Origin: Bradyrhizobium cenepequi
GTDB taxonomy: Bacteria; Pseudomonadota; Alphaproteobacteria; Rhizobiales; Xanthobacteraceae
Length of the DNA stretch: 64,000 nucleotides
Assembly (NCBI RefSeq): GCF_020329485.1
Contig: NZ_JAGKJI010000039.1
Location: forward strand, 1-64,000
Reading direction: 5' to 3'
A program made the translations under genes and the position numbers. How positions within the stretch are numbered: the stretch's first letter is position 1; the number at the start of each line of letters is the position of its first letter. This document shows positions 8,563-17,545 of the stretch, in pieces. The notes beneath the pieces are model-generated. The model worked only from the letters and a program-made list of their open reading frames with translations. It searched no databases and was not told the origin of the DNA.

Positions 8563-9993
8563 TTACGCCGCGGCCCGGTCCGGCCGGAGGGCGCCAAGCA
8601 TGATCGCGGCGGCCGCCACAAGCAGCAGGCCGGCCGAGATAAGCAGCGACGCGTGCAGACCGGCGATGAACGCTGTGGACCGGCCGACCAGTGAGCCGAA
8701 CAGCGCGACGCCCAGCACGCTGCCAGTCTGACGGGTCGCATTGAGCACGCCGGCTGCAATCCCCGAGCGCGATTTCTCGACGCTGCCAAGCAGCGTCGAC
8801 GTCAGCGGCGGGACCAAGAGGCCGAGCCCGCTGCTCATCGCGATCAGTTGCGCGCAGATTGCCCAATAGGCGGTGTCAGGCCTCAGGCCGAGCAATGCCA
8901 AACATCCCGCGGCCGACAGCAGAGCACCGCTGCCGATGGTCGCGGGCGCACCGATGCGCTCGCTGACGCGCGGCGCGATCAGATTGACCGGCAGCACCAC
9001 GGCCATCATCGGCACGAAGGCCAGCCCGGTCTGAAATGCCGACAGGCCGTTGATCTCCTGGAAATACAGGCTCAGCACGAAGATCAGGCCGTAATAGGCG
9101 ACGTTGACGAGGAGACCCACGAGCGAGGTCGCCGCGAACATCCGTTGCCTGAACAGCGACAGCGGCAGCATCGGTTGCGGCGCATAGGCTTCGCGCCAGA
9201 CGAACAGTGCACTCAGCACCGCCGACACGGCAAAGCCCGAGAGCACAAACGGATCTTGCCAGCCGCGCGCGCCGCCCTCGATGAGGGCGCTGGCGAGCGT
9301 GCCCAGGGCCCCGATTGCCGCGACTTGACCAGGCAGGTCGATCTCGCGCGAAAGTGAGCGCGTTGTCTCGTCGGCGTAGCGGAAGGTGAGCCAGAGCCCG
9401 GCAAGGCCGATCGGCAGGTTGACCAGGAAGATCGCGCGCCAGCCGATGAGCGCAATCAGTGCGCCGCCGAGAAACGGTCCGGCCGTCAGCGCGACGCTGG
9501 CACCGGCCGCCCAGACTGCGACAGCACGGCCGCGCGCCCTCTCATCCGGATAGGCATGGCTGAGCAGCGCCAGCGAATTCGGCACCAGGATCGCGGCCGC
9601 CAGTCCCTGGATGCAGCGCGCCGCGATCAGGACCGGTGCGTTCGGCGCCAGCGCGCAGGCAAGCGACGCCGCGGTGAACAGCGCGAAGCCCGACATGAAG
9701 ACCCGCTTGGCGCCGATGCGGTCGCCTAGCGCACCGGCGGTCAGAATGAAGGCGGCAAAGGCGATGGTGTAGGCGCTTACCACCCATTGCAGGTCGGACA
9801 CGCCACCGCCAAGCGTGGCGCCGATCGCATGCAGCGCGGTATTGACGATGGTGACGTCAAGCTGCACCACGCCGTAGCCGAGGCTCATCGCGGCAAGCGT
9901 CAGCGAAGCGGCGAGCCTGGAGGGCACCGGTTTTTCGGCCGGACGAGACGAGACGTCCGCGTATTGTCGGGTCCTGAGCGGCAGGTCTTGCAT
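8563..9993 (-). CDS. MFS multidrug exporter, DHA2 (14-helix) family
   Basis: 476 residues with about 14 predicted membrane helices. Family motifs are visible: motif D1 near VVQLDVTIVNTAL, motif A in GALGDRIGAKRVF, motif B (RCIQGLAAAILVPNSLAL), and motif C (ALTAGPFLGGAL). DHA2 proteins such as EmrB and QacA export hydrophobic or cationic compounds using the proton gradient. No EmrA-type adaptor gene is adjacent, so it may work alone. The substrate is unknown. ATG 9991-9993 is the first start of the frame. Confidence 0.88.
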   Translation of the reverse strand: MQDLPLRTRQYADVSSRPAEKPVPSRLAASLTLAAMSLGYGVVQLDVTIVNTALHAIGATLGGGVSDLQWVVSAYTIAFAAFILTAGALGDRIGAKRVFMSGFALFTAASLACALAPNAPVLIAARCIQGLAAAILVPNSLALLSHAYPDERARGRAVAVWAAGASVALTAGPFLGGALIALIGWRAIFLVNLPIGLAGLWLTFRYADETTRSLSREIDLPGQVAAIGALGTLASALIEGGARGWQDPFVLSGFAVSAVLSALFVWREAYAPQPMLPLSLFRQRMFAATSLVGLLVNVAYYGLIFVLSLYFQEINGLSAFQTGLAFVPMMAVVLPVNLIAPRVSERIGAPATIGSGALLSAAGCLALLGLRPDTAYWAICAQLIAMSSGLGLLVPPLTSTLLGSVEKSRSGIAAGVLNATRQTGSVLGVALFGSLVGRSTAFIAGLHASLLISAGLLLVAAAAIMLGALRPDRAAA

Positions 9994-10093
9994 GGATCAC
10001 CTCGACGGAGAGCCAACACCAGACATAGCCTGTCGTTTCGCGAATAAATTTCGGTATCGATCGAATGATGATTGCGGATAGCAGCGACCGGTA

Positions 10094-10131
10094 CAAAAAG
10101 CCGCACCGGATTATTCCGGCGCGGCTTTTTG
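10094..10131. terminator. bidirectional rho-independent terminator
   Basis: An inverted repeat: CAAAAAGCCGC-A-CCGG, a 6-base AT-rich loop, then CCGG-C-GCGGCTTTTTG. The stem is GC-rich with one mismatch and ends in a T-run on either strand. It would end transcripts of the DUF892 gene before they reach the exporter gene. Confidence 0.85.
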
Positions 10132-10156
10132 TCTCAACATCCTGGGTGCCTGGAGC

Positions 10157-10236
10157 ATGATCCATGCTTTCCCGAACCAGCTTCGCTGGACGAGCGAGGT
10201 GTCTTGTCCGGAGATCACGCTCCGATGAGCTGCAGC
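10157..10236. repeat. degenerate dispersed repeat
   Basis: GAGCATGATCC on the left and TGTCCGGAGATCACGCTCC on the right form a degraded inverted repeat resembling the elements at 5094 and 25536. The similarity is partial. Confidence 0.4.
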
Positions 10237-10261
10237 CCAGCTGACCTGGCCCGATCGTGAT

Positions 10262-10768
10262 CTAACTCGCGGCCCTCAGATTGATCTTGCCTTCGGCGAG
10301 CGAGGTCAGCTTCTTGTCGGTGGTCTTTTCCTCGTCCAGCGTCTTCTGCAGGATCGAAGCGCAATCGTTGCGGCCGAGCTGCCGTGCCCAGGCAATCAGA
10401 CTGCCATAGCGGACGATCTCATAATGCTCGGCGGCCTGCGCGGCGTTGATCAGCGCCGCGTCGAGCACGTCCTTGTCGGCCACCTCTCCGGCGACGTCGT
10501 CGGCTTCCTCGATGATGCCGTCGATCGCCGGACAATCGACCGCCTTCACCTTGGCGCCATGCATCTGGAATACCTGCTCCAGTCGCTGCACATGCGTCCT
10601 GGTTTCATCGAGGTGGGTCAGAAAGCCCTGTTTGAGCTGCGGATCGCTGGCCTTTCCGGCCATCTTTGACAACGCTTTCACAAGTTGTTGCTCGGCGTAA
10701 TAGATGTCCTGCAGCTGGTGCACGAACAGATCGTTCATGCTTTTGATGTCTTTGCTGAAGAGTCCCAT
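10262..10768 (-). CDS. DUF892 (YciE/YciF-like) ferritin-like stress protein
   Basis: 168 residues from ATG 10768, with AAAGGGAT upstream as a ribosome-binding site. The protein is an all-alpha four-helix bundle of the YciE/YciF family: MNDLFVHQLQDIYYAEQQLVKAL, LKQGFLTHLDETRTHVQRLEQVF, AAEHYEIVRYGSLIAWA and DEEKTTDKKL. The regularly spaced Glu/His residues (HQLQDIYYAEQQ, ETRTHVQRLE, EHYE) could bind a di-metal centre. These proteins are typically induced in the general stress response. A candidate EcfG promoter lies about 92 bp upstream of the start. The long frame to 11383 is not supported. Confidence 0.9.
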   Translation of the reverse strand: MGLFSKDIKSMNDLFVHQLQDIYYAEQQLVKALSKMAGKASDPQLKQGFLTHLDETRTHVQRLEQVFQMHGAKVKAVDCPAIDGIIEEADDVAGEVADKDVLDAALINAAQAAEHYEIVRYGSLIAWARQLGRNDCASILQKTLDEEKTTDKKLTSLAEGKINLRAAS

Positions 10769-11162
10769 TGCGCGTATCCCTTTGTTCTGGGAACATGACG
10801 CGCGGCCATCTCGTCGCCCCCGCCCACAACGCCATGCTCTGTTTGCTGATATCTGCGCTAACCGGCTTGATGCACGGACGTTCCGGCGAAACCGCGAGAA
10901 CCGGCGGCGGAACAGCGGGAACGCAGCGGCGGATTGAACCGACAAAGCCGCCGGCAGCGACTCACATTTCCCGATGCCCAGCCATATGTACAGCGTATGA
11001 CAGAAATGACGAACGAAGGCGGAAGCGTGGCTTGTCAAGGGCTGCACAAACCTACCGTTTTGCCTTATGGGTGCTTGGGCACGGTGCGTTTGCCCGTCAC
11101 CCGTTACCCCATGTGACAACGTAACGGGCCCTTCTACAAATGCCGCCCCGCCGGGAGGATGA
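10769..11162. other. intergenic region upstream of DUF892 and UPF0104 genes
   Basis: The 394-bp divergent gap has no convincing gene. It contains a candidate EcfG promoter (10860-10884, minus strand). An 8-bp inverted repeat, CCCGTTAC (11100-11107) with GTAACGGG (11121-11128), lies 35 bp before the start at 11163 and could be an operator. Confidence 0.5.
10860..10884 (-). promoter_or_regulatory. candidate EcfG (general stress sigma) promoter
   Basis: On the minus strand GGAAC (10884-10880) is followed after 17 bases by GTT (10862-10860), matching the alphaproteobacterial EcfG pattern GGAAC-N16/17-GTT. It points at the DUF892 gene and implies a leader of about 85 bases. Confidence 0.5.
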
Positions 11163-12248
11163 ATGCATCGGCTGCTGACCGCGCTTGGGCGTGGCTTCAA
11201 GGAAAAGATCGGCTGGAAACGGCTCGGGATCGCCGCGAGCGTCATTATCATCGTGTTGGCGGTGACCCATCTGATCCGGACCTTGAAGGGCGTCGATACC
11301 GCCCTCGTCCTGACGGCGTTGACCGACATCGCGCCGCATCGCATCACGCTCGCCGCGCTGTGCGTGGTCGGCGCCTTCTGCACGTTAACCTTTTACGACT
11401 TCTTTGCGCTTCGGACCATCGGCAAGAACCACATCCCTTACCGCATCGCGGCGCTGTCCAGCTTCACCAGCTACACCATCGGCCACAATATCGGCGCCAC
11501 CGTCTTCACCGGCGGCGCGATCCGCTTTCGCATCTATTCGGACTACGGCCTGACCGCGATCGACGTCGCCAAGATCTGCTTCCTCTCCGGCCTGACGTTC
11601 TGGCTCGGCAATCTCTTCGTGCTCGGGATCGGCATGGTCTGGCACCCCGGGGCGGCGTCCTCGATGGACCTGTTGCCGGAGGCCATGAACCGCCTGATCG
11701 GACTGGGCTGCCTTGCCGGTATCGCCGCCTACCTGCTCTGGCTCGTGACCGGCACCGGCCGCCGCGAGCTCGGCCAGAACGGCTGGAAGGTGATATTGCC
11801 GTCCGCCAAGCTGACGCTCGTGCAAATCCTGATCGGCGTGGTCGATCTCGGCTTCTGCGCGCTCGCGATGTATCTGTTGATGCCGACCGAGCCTCATATC
11901 GATTTCGTCTCGCTGGCCGTGGTGTTCATCCTGGCCACCCTTCTCGGCTTCGCGAGCCACGCGCCGGGGTCGATCGGCGTGTTCGACGCCGCCATGCTGG
12001 TGGCGCTGCCGGAATTCTCGAAGGAGCAGTTGCTGGCGACACTGGTCGTGTTCCGCATCCTGTATTTCCTGATCCCCTTCGGCATCTCGATCTCGATCAT
12101 GGGGATGCGCGAGCTCTGGCTCAACGTGGTGCAGCCGTGGCTCGGCCGGCGCAAGCTCAATGACCCCCCTTTCAGGGCGGAGACCGCGGAGGCCACCGTG
12201 CGGCAATCGCTCGAAAGCCGGCCACGGATCAAGCACCTGAAGCGGTAA
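11163..12248 (+). CDS. UPF0104/LPG-synthase-like membrane protein
   Basis: 361 residues from ATG 11163, with GGGAGG just upstream. Seven or eight hydrophobic segments match the flippase-like membrane half of MprF (lysylphosphatidylglycerol synthase TM region). Family hallmarks are FTSYTIGHNIGATVFTGGAIRFRIY and LLGFASHAPGSIGVFDAAMLVALP. The C-terminal aminoacyl-transferase domain of MprF is absent, so this is the stand-alone membrane type. Such proteins are proposed lipid flippases or accessory envelope factors, and the substrate is not known. The cytoplasmic tail of about 40 residues is basic and hydrophilic. A second, diverged family member is at 50185-51198. Confidence 0.82.
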   Translation: MHRLLTALGRGFKEKIGWKRLGIAASVIIIVLAVTHLIRTLKGVDTALVLTALTDIAPHRITLAALCVVGAFCTLTFYDFFALRTIGKNHIPYRIAALSSFTSYTIGHNIGATVFTGGAIRFRIYSDYGLTAIDVAKICFLSGLTFWLGNLFVLGIGMVWHPGAASSMDLLPEAMNRLIGLGCLAGIAAYLLWLVTGTGRRELGQNGWKVILPSAKLTLVQILIGVVDLGFCALAMYLLMPTEPHIDFVSLAVVFILATLLGFASHAPGSIGVFDAAMLVALPEFSKEQLLATLVVFRILYFLIPFGISISIMGMRELWLNVVQPWLGRRKLNDPPFRAETAEATVRQSLESRPRIKHLKR

Positions 12249-12342
12249 CAGCGACGTTATCCGGACGCGTTATTCTTTATTCTTTCTGGCTAATTCGGCG
12301 CGGCATTCTTATTTCTGCCCCACCGATGCCGTCAAACGCGCC

Positions 12343-14283
12343 ATGGTCAAAATTCAGTTCCGTTCGATCGTTTCCGCCGCGCTGCTGGCGGTTGCGCTGC
12401 TGAGCCAATCGGCCGAAGCGCAGACCGCCGCCGAACAGCCTCTGCAGATTTCGTGGGAGGTCCGCAACCGTTTTCGCCTGTTCCGCGAGGAACGCGACTT
12501 CCTGTTGCAGACTGATGCCGGGCGCGGCCGCAGCGTCCTCGCTGCCGAGCAGGCGTTGGAATTGCAGAGCGATGGCCGCGGCTGGGCGCGCAATACCGTC
12601 AACCGTCTCTGCATCGACCTCGCTGGCCGCGTCAACGAGCCCTGCACCCGCGACAACGTCAAGGAAAGCTACCTGACGCCTACAGATCATCCGATCACGG
12701 TGCGCTTGGTCGGGCCGATTCCGGTCGGCGCCACCTGCGCCTGGTCGTTCGACGACGGCGACGGGCCGCAGACCTCCGCCTTCGACTGTGCCGAACCGGT
12801 GAACCTGCGCGTCCGCTACGGACGCACGACCGTCGCGACCGTCGACGTCTCCGCAGGCTCGGACCCGACCCAGCGTGTCTCCACCGAGATCGCCGTGCGC
12901 GACATCTTCATTGCAGGGCTTGGCGACAGCATCGCTTCCGGCGAGGGCAATCCGGACCGGCCGATTGGGCTGGCGGAAGAAGGCTTCTGCTTCCGCTCCT
13001 ATCTCGGCACTGCTGGCGAGCAATATTACCGGCCGAGCCGCGCCGGCTATAAAGGCGGACGGGCCTGCGAAGCGCCAGACTTCCTCTCGGTATGGCAGAA
13101 GCACAGCGCGCTATGGTTCAACGCGGCTTGCCATCGCTCGCTCTACAGCTACCAGACGCGCACGGCGCTCGCGCTCGCCGTGCGCTACCCGCACATCGCG
13201 GTAACTTACCTGCCGCTCGCCTGCACGGGCGCAACCATCAATGACGGGCTGTTCGGCTCGCAGCAGGCCCGCGAGTGCCTGCCGAGCAAGTCAGGCAACA
13301 CCTGCTCGGGCAGCGTCAATGGTCAGCTCGCAGAATTGCGCGATGCGCTTGCGGCGGTCAAGCGCCGCCAGCCGGATCGGCAGCTCGACCTGATCCTGCT
13401 CTCGATCGGCGCCAACGACATCTACTTCTCCGGCCTCGTCGCCGACGTGATCGTCGATACCGGGACAGAGCGCGCGCTGTTCCGGCGCGGTGGCGTCATG
13501 GCGTCCGTCGACGAGTCCCGCGACGCGCTGCGACGCACATTGCCGCAATCCTTTGCCAAACTGCGCGAGGCGCTGAAGCCGCTCGTCGGCGGCGACCTCT
13601 CGCGCGTGATCTATACGGCCTATGCCAATCCGGCGCTATCGGACGGCGGCGTCCCCTGCCCCGGCGGCCGCGCCGGTTTCGACATCCACCCCTCGTTCAA
13701 CGCCGCGCCGCAGCGGCTTGGTCCGGTGGTCGGCTATGTACAGGACGAATTTCTTCCGGCGCTGAAAGCGCTGGCGCTCTGCCAGTCCGGCATTCTCTGT
13801 CGCAATCCGCGCGCCGACCGCATGACCTTCGTCGACGCTCATCAGGACGCGTTCGCAACGCACGGCTTCTGCGCGCGAGCCGCCACCGATCCGGAATTCG
13901 ACCGGCAATGCTTTGCTGCCAATGGCGAGAGTTTCAATCCTGATATCGTCACCGCCGCCAGCCAGCCGATGCTGTGCGGCCGCAGCGCCTCGGAATATCG
14001 CGCCTACCTGCCGCGCGCGCGCTGGATCCGCGACGCCAATGACAGCTACTTCACCGCGATGACCTATCCGCAGGCGCTGCCATCCTCGATGCAACCCTCC
14101 GACATCCATGATGCGACCTGGGGGGTCCTGTCGGCCGTCTATGGCGGCGCAGTGCATCCGACCGCCGAAGGCCACGCCGCGATGGCGGACGCTGCGGTTC
14201 CCGCGGCGGCCGGGGTGCTGCGCCTTGATGTCGGCGTGCCGGAGGTGATCTCCGAACCGGTGCAGCCGATCAGCGGCCGCTAA
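12343..14283 (+). CDS. exported SGNH/GDSL hydrolase-like protein
   Basis: 646 residues with a signal peptide (SIVSAALLAVALLSQSAEAQ, cleavage near residue 26). Residues of about 30-180 form a beta-rich segment with a PKD-like DDGDGPQTSAF region. The hydrolase domain starts at about residue 188: block I LGDSIASGEGNP with Ser196, block III IGANDIY with Asn358, and block V HPTAEGH with His605. The Asp that normally sits three residues before the catalytic His is replaced by Gly602, so a Ser-His dyad is possible. Ten or more cysteines suggest periplasmic disulfides. The domain is larger than usual because of inserts. The substrate is unknown: ester, lipid or polysaccharide acyl groups are all possible. 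Confidence 0.8.
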   Translation: MVKIQFRSIVSAALLAVALLSQSAEAQTAAEQPLQISWEVRNRFRLFREERDFLLQTDAGRGRSVLAAEQALELQSDGRGWARNTVNRLCIDLAGRVNEPCTRDNVKESYLTPTDHPITVRLVGPIPVGATCAWSFDDGDGPQTSAFDCAEPVNLRVRYGRTTVATVDVSAGSDPTQRVSTEIAVRDIFIAGLGDSIASGEGNPDRPIGLAEEGFCFRSYLGTAGEQYYRPSRAGYKGGRACEAPDFLSVWQKHSALWFNAACHRSLYSYQTRTALALAVRYPHIAVTYLPLACTGATINDGLFGSQQARECLPSKSGNTCSGSVNGQLAELRDALAAVKRRQPDRQLDLILLSIGANDIYFSGLVADVIVDTGTERALFRRGGVMASVDESRDALRRTLPQSFAKLREALKPLVGGDLSRVIYTAYANPALSDGGVPCPGGRAGFDIHPSFNAAPQRLGPVVGYVQDEFLPALKALALCQSGILCRNPRADRMTFVDAHQDAFATHGFCARAATDPEFDRQCFAANGESFNPDIVTAASQPMLCGRSASEYRAYLPRARWIRDANDSYFTAMTYPQALPSSMQPSDIHDATWGVLSAVYGGAVHPTAEGHAAMADAAVPAAAGVLRLDVGVPEVISEPVQPISGR

Positions 14284-14304
14284 AGCGCTTTCGGTAGAGC
14301 AGCT

Positions 14305-14889
14305 CTAGCGCGTAGGCGCAGTGGACGGCACGTTCTTCTTCGCGGCCGCGGGCGGCGGCTTCATTGCGGCGGCCTGTGCCGGGAAATATTTCGCGACGAT
14401 CCCCGGATCGAGCTGCGCGATCGCCGTATCAGGCAGGCGGTACCAAGTTTCGTCCTTGCCGAACAGCGAGATGCCGATATAGCCGCGCATCGTCAATTCC
14501 TTGCCGTCGGGACTGACGCTCATCTTGGCCTTGTAGATACTGCCGTCGCGCGGATCGAGCACGTTGCCTTCCTCATACTTCAATCCGCTGCGTTTCATAT
14601 TGCGGATGAAGGGAATGCCCAATAGCGGCGCGTTCTTGCGGTCGTCGGTGCATTTCGAACAGACTTGGGTGACGGGCTCGCCGGGCCTCGGGAACGTCTT
14701 TGCCATGATGCCTTCGAAGACACCGTTATGGTCGACGAACAGCACCCATATCACAGGCCTGCCGTCCTCGACCTTCTGCCACAGACCTGCCGCCGACGGC
14801 TCCTGAGCCTGCGCCGGCAGTGCTGCCGCCAGCAGGAGCGCCATGATGATCGGCACTATCAGCCGAAATCGAAATCGCCAATTCCGCAT
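14305..14889 (-). CDS. DUF2147 periplasmic protein
   Basis: 194 residues from ATG 14889, starting with a basic stretch and a hydrophobic signal sequence (IVPIIMALLLAAALPAQAQ, cleavage near residue 29). The mature part is a DUF2147 domain, a lipocalin-like beta barrel: GLWQKVEDGRPVIWVLF, GVFEGIMAKTFPRPGE, GLKYEEGNVLDPRDGSIYKAKMSVSPDGKELTMRGYIGISLFGKDETWYR. C-X-X-C (CSKC) in the middle may bind metal or form a disulfide. The last 30 residues are Ala/Pro/Lys-rich. The function is unknown. A longer frame to 15027 has no signal sequence and is rejected. Confidence 0.85.
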   Translation of the reverse strand: MRNWRFRFRLIVPIIMALLLAAALPAQAQEPSAAGLWQKVEDGRPVIWVLFVDHNGVFEGIMAKTFPRPGEPVTQVCSKCTDDRKNAPLLGIPFIRNMKRSGLKYEEGNVLDPRDGSIYKAKMSVSPDGKELTMRGYIGISLFGKDETWYRLPDTAIAQLDPGIVAKYFPAQAAAMKPPPAAAKKNVPSTAPTR

Positions 14890-15048
14890 TGTCGTCACCC
14901 GACTAATCCAGCGAAGGAATGATCGAAGACTACGGCCATTTCGCGGAAGGTTCCAGTGGCAGCGCGGAACGATGCAAATCGCCGCAGCGGCCGCCCCGCG
15001 GCCTGATGACATTTTGACTGAAATCAACCAATCCTACGTTGATTGGAA

Positions 15049-16077
15049 TCAATTGACCCCGAGTTTCTTCTGCAGGCTCGACGACGACGTCGTGTACTGG
15101 AACACAAGCCGCTTGTCCGGATAGACATAGCGGTGTGCCTTCTGCGCCATCAGCGCGCCCTCGTGGAAGCCGGACAGGATCAGCTTCAGCTTGCCGGGAT
15201 AGGTGTTGATATCGCCGATCGCGAAAATGCCAGGCACGTTGGTCTCGAAGGCGGCGGTGTCGACCGGAACCAGATTGTTCTCCAGCGTCACGCCCCAGTT
15301 GGCGACCGGACCGAGCTTCATCGTGAGCCCGAAGAACGGCAGCAAGGTGTCGCATTCGACCCTTGTCATGGCGTTGTCGTTGCCCTTCACCGTCGCCGCC
15401 GCAAGCTTGCCGCCCTCACCTTCGAGACTGGTGACCTGGCCGAGCTTCAGATCCATCTTGCCGTCGGCGACCAGCGCGCGCATCCGTTCGACGCTGTGGG
15501 GCGCGGCACGAAACTCGTCACGTCGATGCAGCAGCGTGATGCGCTTCGCGATCGGGTACAGGTTGAGGGTCCAGTCGAGCGCAGAATCCCCGCCGCCGAC
15601 GATCAAGATGTTCCGGTCGCGGAACTGCTCCATTTTCCGCACGGCGTAAAACACCGAACTGCCTTCATAAGCTTCGATGCCCGGCACCGGCGGCCGCTTC
15701 GGCTGGAACGATCCGCCGCCGGCAGCGATCACCACCACCTTGCATTCGAACACGTTACCCGCATCGGTCTTCACGCGGAACGCGGGTTCGCCGATCTTCT
15801 CGATCGTCTCCACCATCTCGTTCAGATGGAAGGTCGGGTGGAACGGCTTGATCTGCTGGAGCAATGACTCCGTTAGCCCCTGCCCGGTGACGAGCGGAAT
15901 GCCGGGAACGTCGTAGATCGGCTTCTCCGGATAGAGCTCGGCGCACTGGCCGCCGATCTTGTCGAGAATGTCGACCACATGCGCCTTCATGTCGAGGAGG
16001 CCCAGTTCGAACACGGCAAACAGTCCGCAGGGACCCGCGCCGATAATCAACACATCGGTTTTGATCGCTTCGCTCAT
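15049..16077 (-). CDS. ferredoxin-NADP reductase, thioredoxin-reductase-like type
   Basis: 342 residues from ATG 16077. FAD-binding LIIGAGPCGLFAVFELG is at about residues 10-26 and the NADPH-binding NILIVGGGDSALDW in the middle. GIFAIGDINTYPGKLKLILSGFHEGA is the second FAD motif. The thioredoxin reductase CxxC is absent, which with the C-terminal extension (YTTSSSSLQKKLGV) identifies the homodimeric TrxR-like ferredoxin-NADP reductase known from Rhodopseudomonas and Bacillus. It passes electrons between NADPH and ferredoxin. A [2Fe-2S] ferredoxin gene lies about 0.6 kb away on the same strand and may be a partner. Confidence 0.93.
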   Translation of the reverse strand: MSEAIKTDVLIIGAGPCGLFAVFELGLLDMKAHVVDILDKIGGQCAELYPEKPIYDVPGIPLVTGQGLTESLLQQIKPFHPTFHLNEMVETIEKIGEPAFRVKTDAGNVFECKVVVIAAGGGSFQPKRPPVPGIEAYEGSSVFYAVRKMEQFRDRNILIVGGGDSALDWTLNLYPIAKRITLLHRRDEFRAAPHSVERMRALVADGKMDLKLGQVTSLEGEGGKLAAATVKGNDNAMTRVECDTLLPFFGLTMKLGPVANWGVTLENNLVPVDTAAFETNVPGIFAIGDINTYPGKLKLILSGFHEGALMAQKAHRYVYPDKRLVFQYTTSSSSLQKKLGVN

Positions 16078-16226
16078 ATCCGCTTCTTTGTCAGTTGAGT
16101 ACGAAATGGGAAGGCTGCGCCGGCCGAGCCAGGACGGCCAGATCGGGAACGCCATAATAGGGGCGGCAAGCGCCGCGGCAACCCCTTGCCGCAACGCGAC
16201 AACTGGGCTGTAACTGGCCGAACCAC

Positions 16227-16706
16227 GTGGAGATTGTGCAAGTGAATGCCCCGATCCGCTCCGACACCACGCTGCGCCTGGAAGACTATCCCTATCGTCT
16301 GTCAGACAATGTGCGCTTTGCCGACCTCGATCCCAATGGGCACGTCAACAATGCGGTCTATGCCAGCTATTTCGAGACCGGCCGCGTCACGCTGATGAAG
16401 GATCCCAGCATGGGATTGGTGCCGGAGGGGCTCGCCTGGATCATGGTGCGTCTCGATATTCATTTCCGCGCCGAACTGCATTGGCCCGGCACCATCGAAC
16501 TCGGACTCGGCGTCGTGAAGTTCGGGCGAACCTCGGTGACGTTCGATCAGGTCGTGTTTTCGCAAGGTCGATGCGTGGCCTCGGCGCAGGCGGTGACGGT
16601 GCTGATCGATGAAACCACGCGCAAGCCGATCCCGCTGACGGATCAAGTAAAAGCTAATCTGCAGCCGTGGATCCGCCGCGGCTTTGATTTAGATCAATTG
16701 GATTAA
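16227..16706 (+). CDS. acyl-CoA thioesterase, 4HBT hotdog family
   Basis: 159 residues starting at GTG 16227; GTG codons at 16236 and 16242 are alternatives. It is a single hotdog domain of the 4-hydroxybenzoyl-CoA thioesterase/FadM type. The catalytic signature is RFADLDPNGHVNNAVYASYFETGR, with Asp and His in the usual places, followed by WIMVRLDIHFRAELHWPG. It probably hydrolyses acyl-CoA thioesters in the cytoplasm; the substrate is not defined. It is convergent with the ferredoxin gene and the stop codons overlap by 4 bp. Confidence 0.88.
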   Translation: MEIVQVNAPIRSDTTLRLEDYPYRLSDNVRFADLDPNGHVNNAVYASYFETGRVTLMKDPSMGLVPEGLAWIMVRLDIHFRAELHWPGTIELGLGVVKFGRTSVTFDQVVFSQGRCVASAQAVTVLIDETTRKPIPLTDQVKANLQPWIRRGFDLDQLD

Positions 16707-17023
16707 GCCTGACGTTCCGGCGTCGTCACCACCAGCCCGTCGAGCTCGTCGGTAACCTTGATCTGACAGGACAGGCGCGAATTCGGCCGCACGTCGAAAC
16801 CGAAATCCAGCATGTCCTCTTCCATCGGCGTGGGTGCGCCGACCTTCTCGCGCCAGGCCTCGTCGATATAGACATGGCAGGTCGCACAGGCGCAGGCGCC
16901 ACCGCATTCGGCCTCGATGCCCGGAATGCCGTTGCGGATCGCGCCTTCCATCACGGTCGCGCCGTTCTCCACGTCGATGGTGCGTCTTTCCCCGGAATGG
17001 TCGACATAAGTTATCTTGGCCAT
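16703..17023 (-). CDS. [2Fe-2S] ferredoxin, adrenodoxin/FdVI type
   Basis: 106 residues from ATG 17023. The cluster ligands are C40, C46, C49 (C-x5-C-x2-C, in AECGGACACATCH) and C86 (SRLSCQIK), which is the vertebrate/bacterial adrenodoxin-type pattern; an extra cysteine, C44, lies inside the loop. The length is normal. It is a soluble electron carrier that probably feeds oxygenases or P450s, or assembly of Fe-S clusters, and the nearby FNR could reduce it. The frame extends to 17128 but the domain starts at MAKITYVDH. Confidence 0.93.
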   Translation of the reverse strand: MAKITYVDHSGERRTIDVENGATVMEGAIRNGIPGIEAECGGACACATCHVYIDEAWREKVGAPTPMEEDMLDFGFDVRPNSRLSCQIKVTDELDGLVVTTPERQA

Positions 17024-17155
17024 GATCGCTCGTGCTGCCGGAATACGGATCTGGATGAGGTTGAGGTCCCTGGCAGTCCCTATAACGGGTCGATCCCGGG
17101 AGCGCCAGCGGCCGGGCCCCTCACGCAAAACCTTTTGACGTCAATTTGCTGCCGG

Positions 17156-17545
17156 TCAAATCCGCTTTGAAGGCTTGCCGAGTATCGCCTCGATCGCGTT
17201 CCGTGCCCGCGCGACCGCTTCGCTGAGCGCCGCCAGCGGCTCCGCCGGTTCGGCGCCGCTCATCAGGACGTGTTCCAGTCGGGCGGCGGCATCCGCGACA
17301 GCGAAAGCGCCGATCGCATGTGCCGATCCCTTCAGCTTGTGCGCCAATTCGCGCCCATCCCGCGGGAGGGCGGACAAGGCCCCGATCAGCCTGTCCGATT
17401 GCGCCACGAACAACGAAAGCACCTCGCGCTCGAGAGCGGCATCGCCGAGCGACATGCGCGCAAGATGTGCAAGATCGATCGGACCGTCGCCGGGGGCGAG
17501 CGGCGGCGAAGCGATCCATTGGGTCCGTTCGAGGTGACGCGGCAT
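17156..17545 (-). CDS. stand-alone HPt domain protein
   Basis: 129 residues. The helical bundle contains ELAHKLKGSAHAIGA, the histidine phosphotransfer signature, with phospho-accepting His69. No other domain is present, so it would shuttle phosphate between hybrid histidine kinases and response regulators. Its partners are unknown. It lies 133 bp upstream of the ferredoxin gene on the same strand and is divergent from the giant coiled-coil gene. The shared upstream region holds a candidate CtrA box. Confidence 0.85.
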   Translation of the reverse strand: MPRHLERTQWIASPPLAPGDGPIDLAHLARMSLGDAALEREVLSLFVAQSDRLIGALSALPRDGRELAHKLKGSAHAIGAFAVADAAARLEHVLMSGAEPAEPLAALSEAVARARNAIEAILGKPSKRI

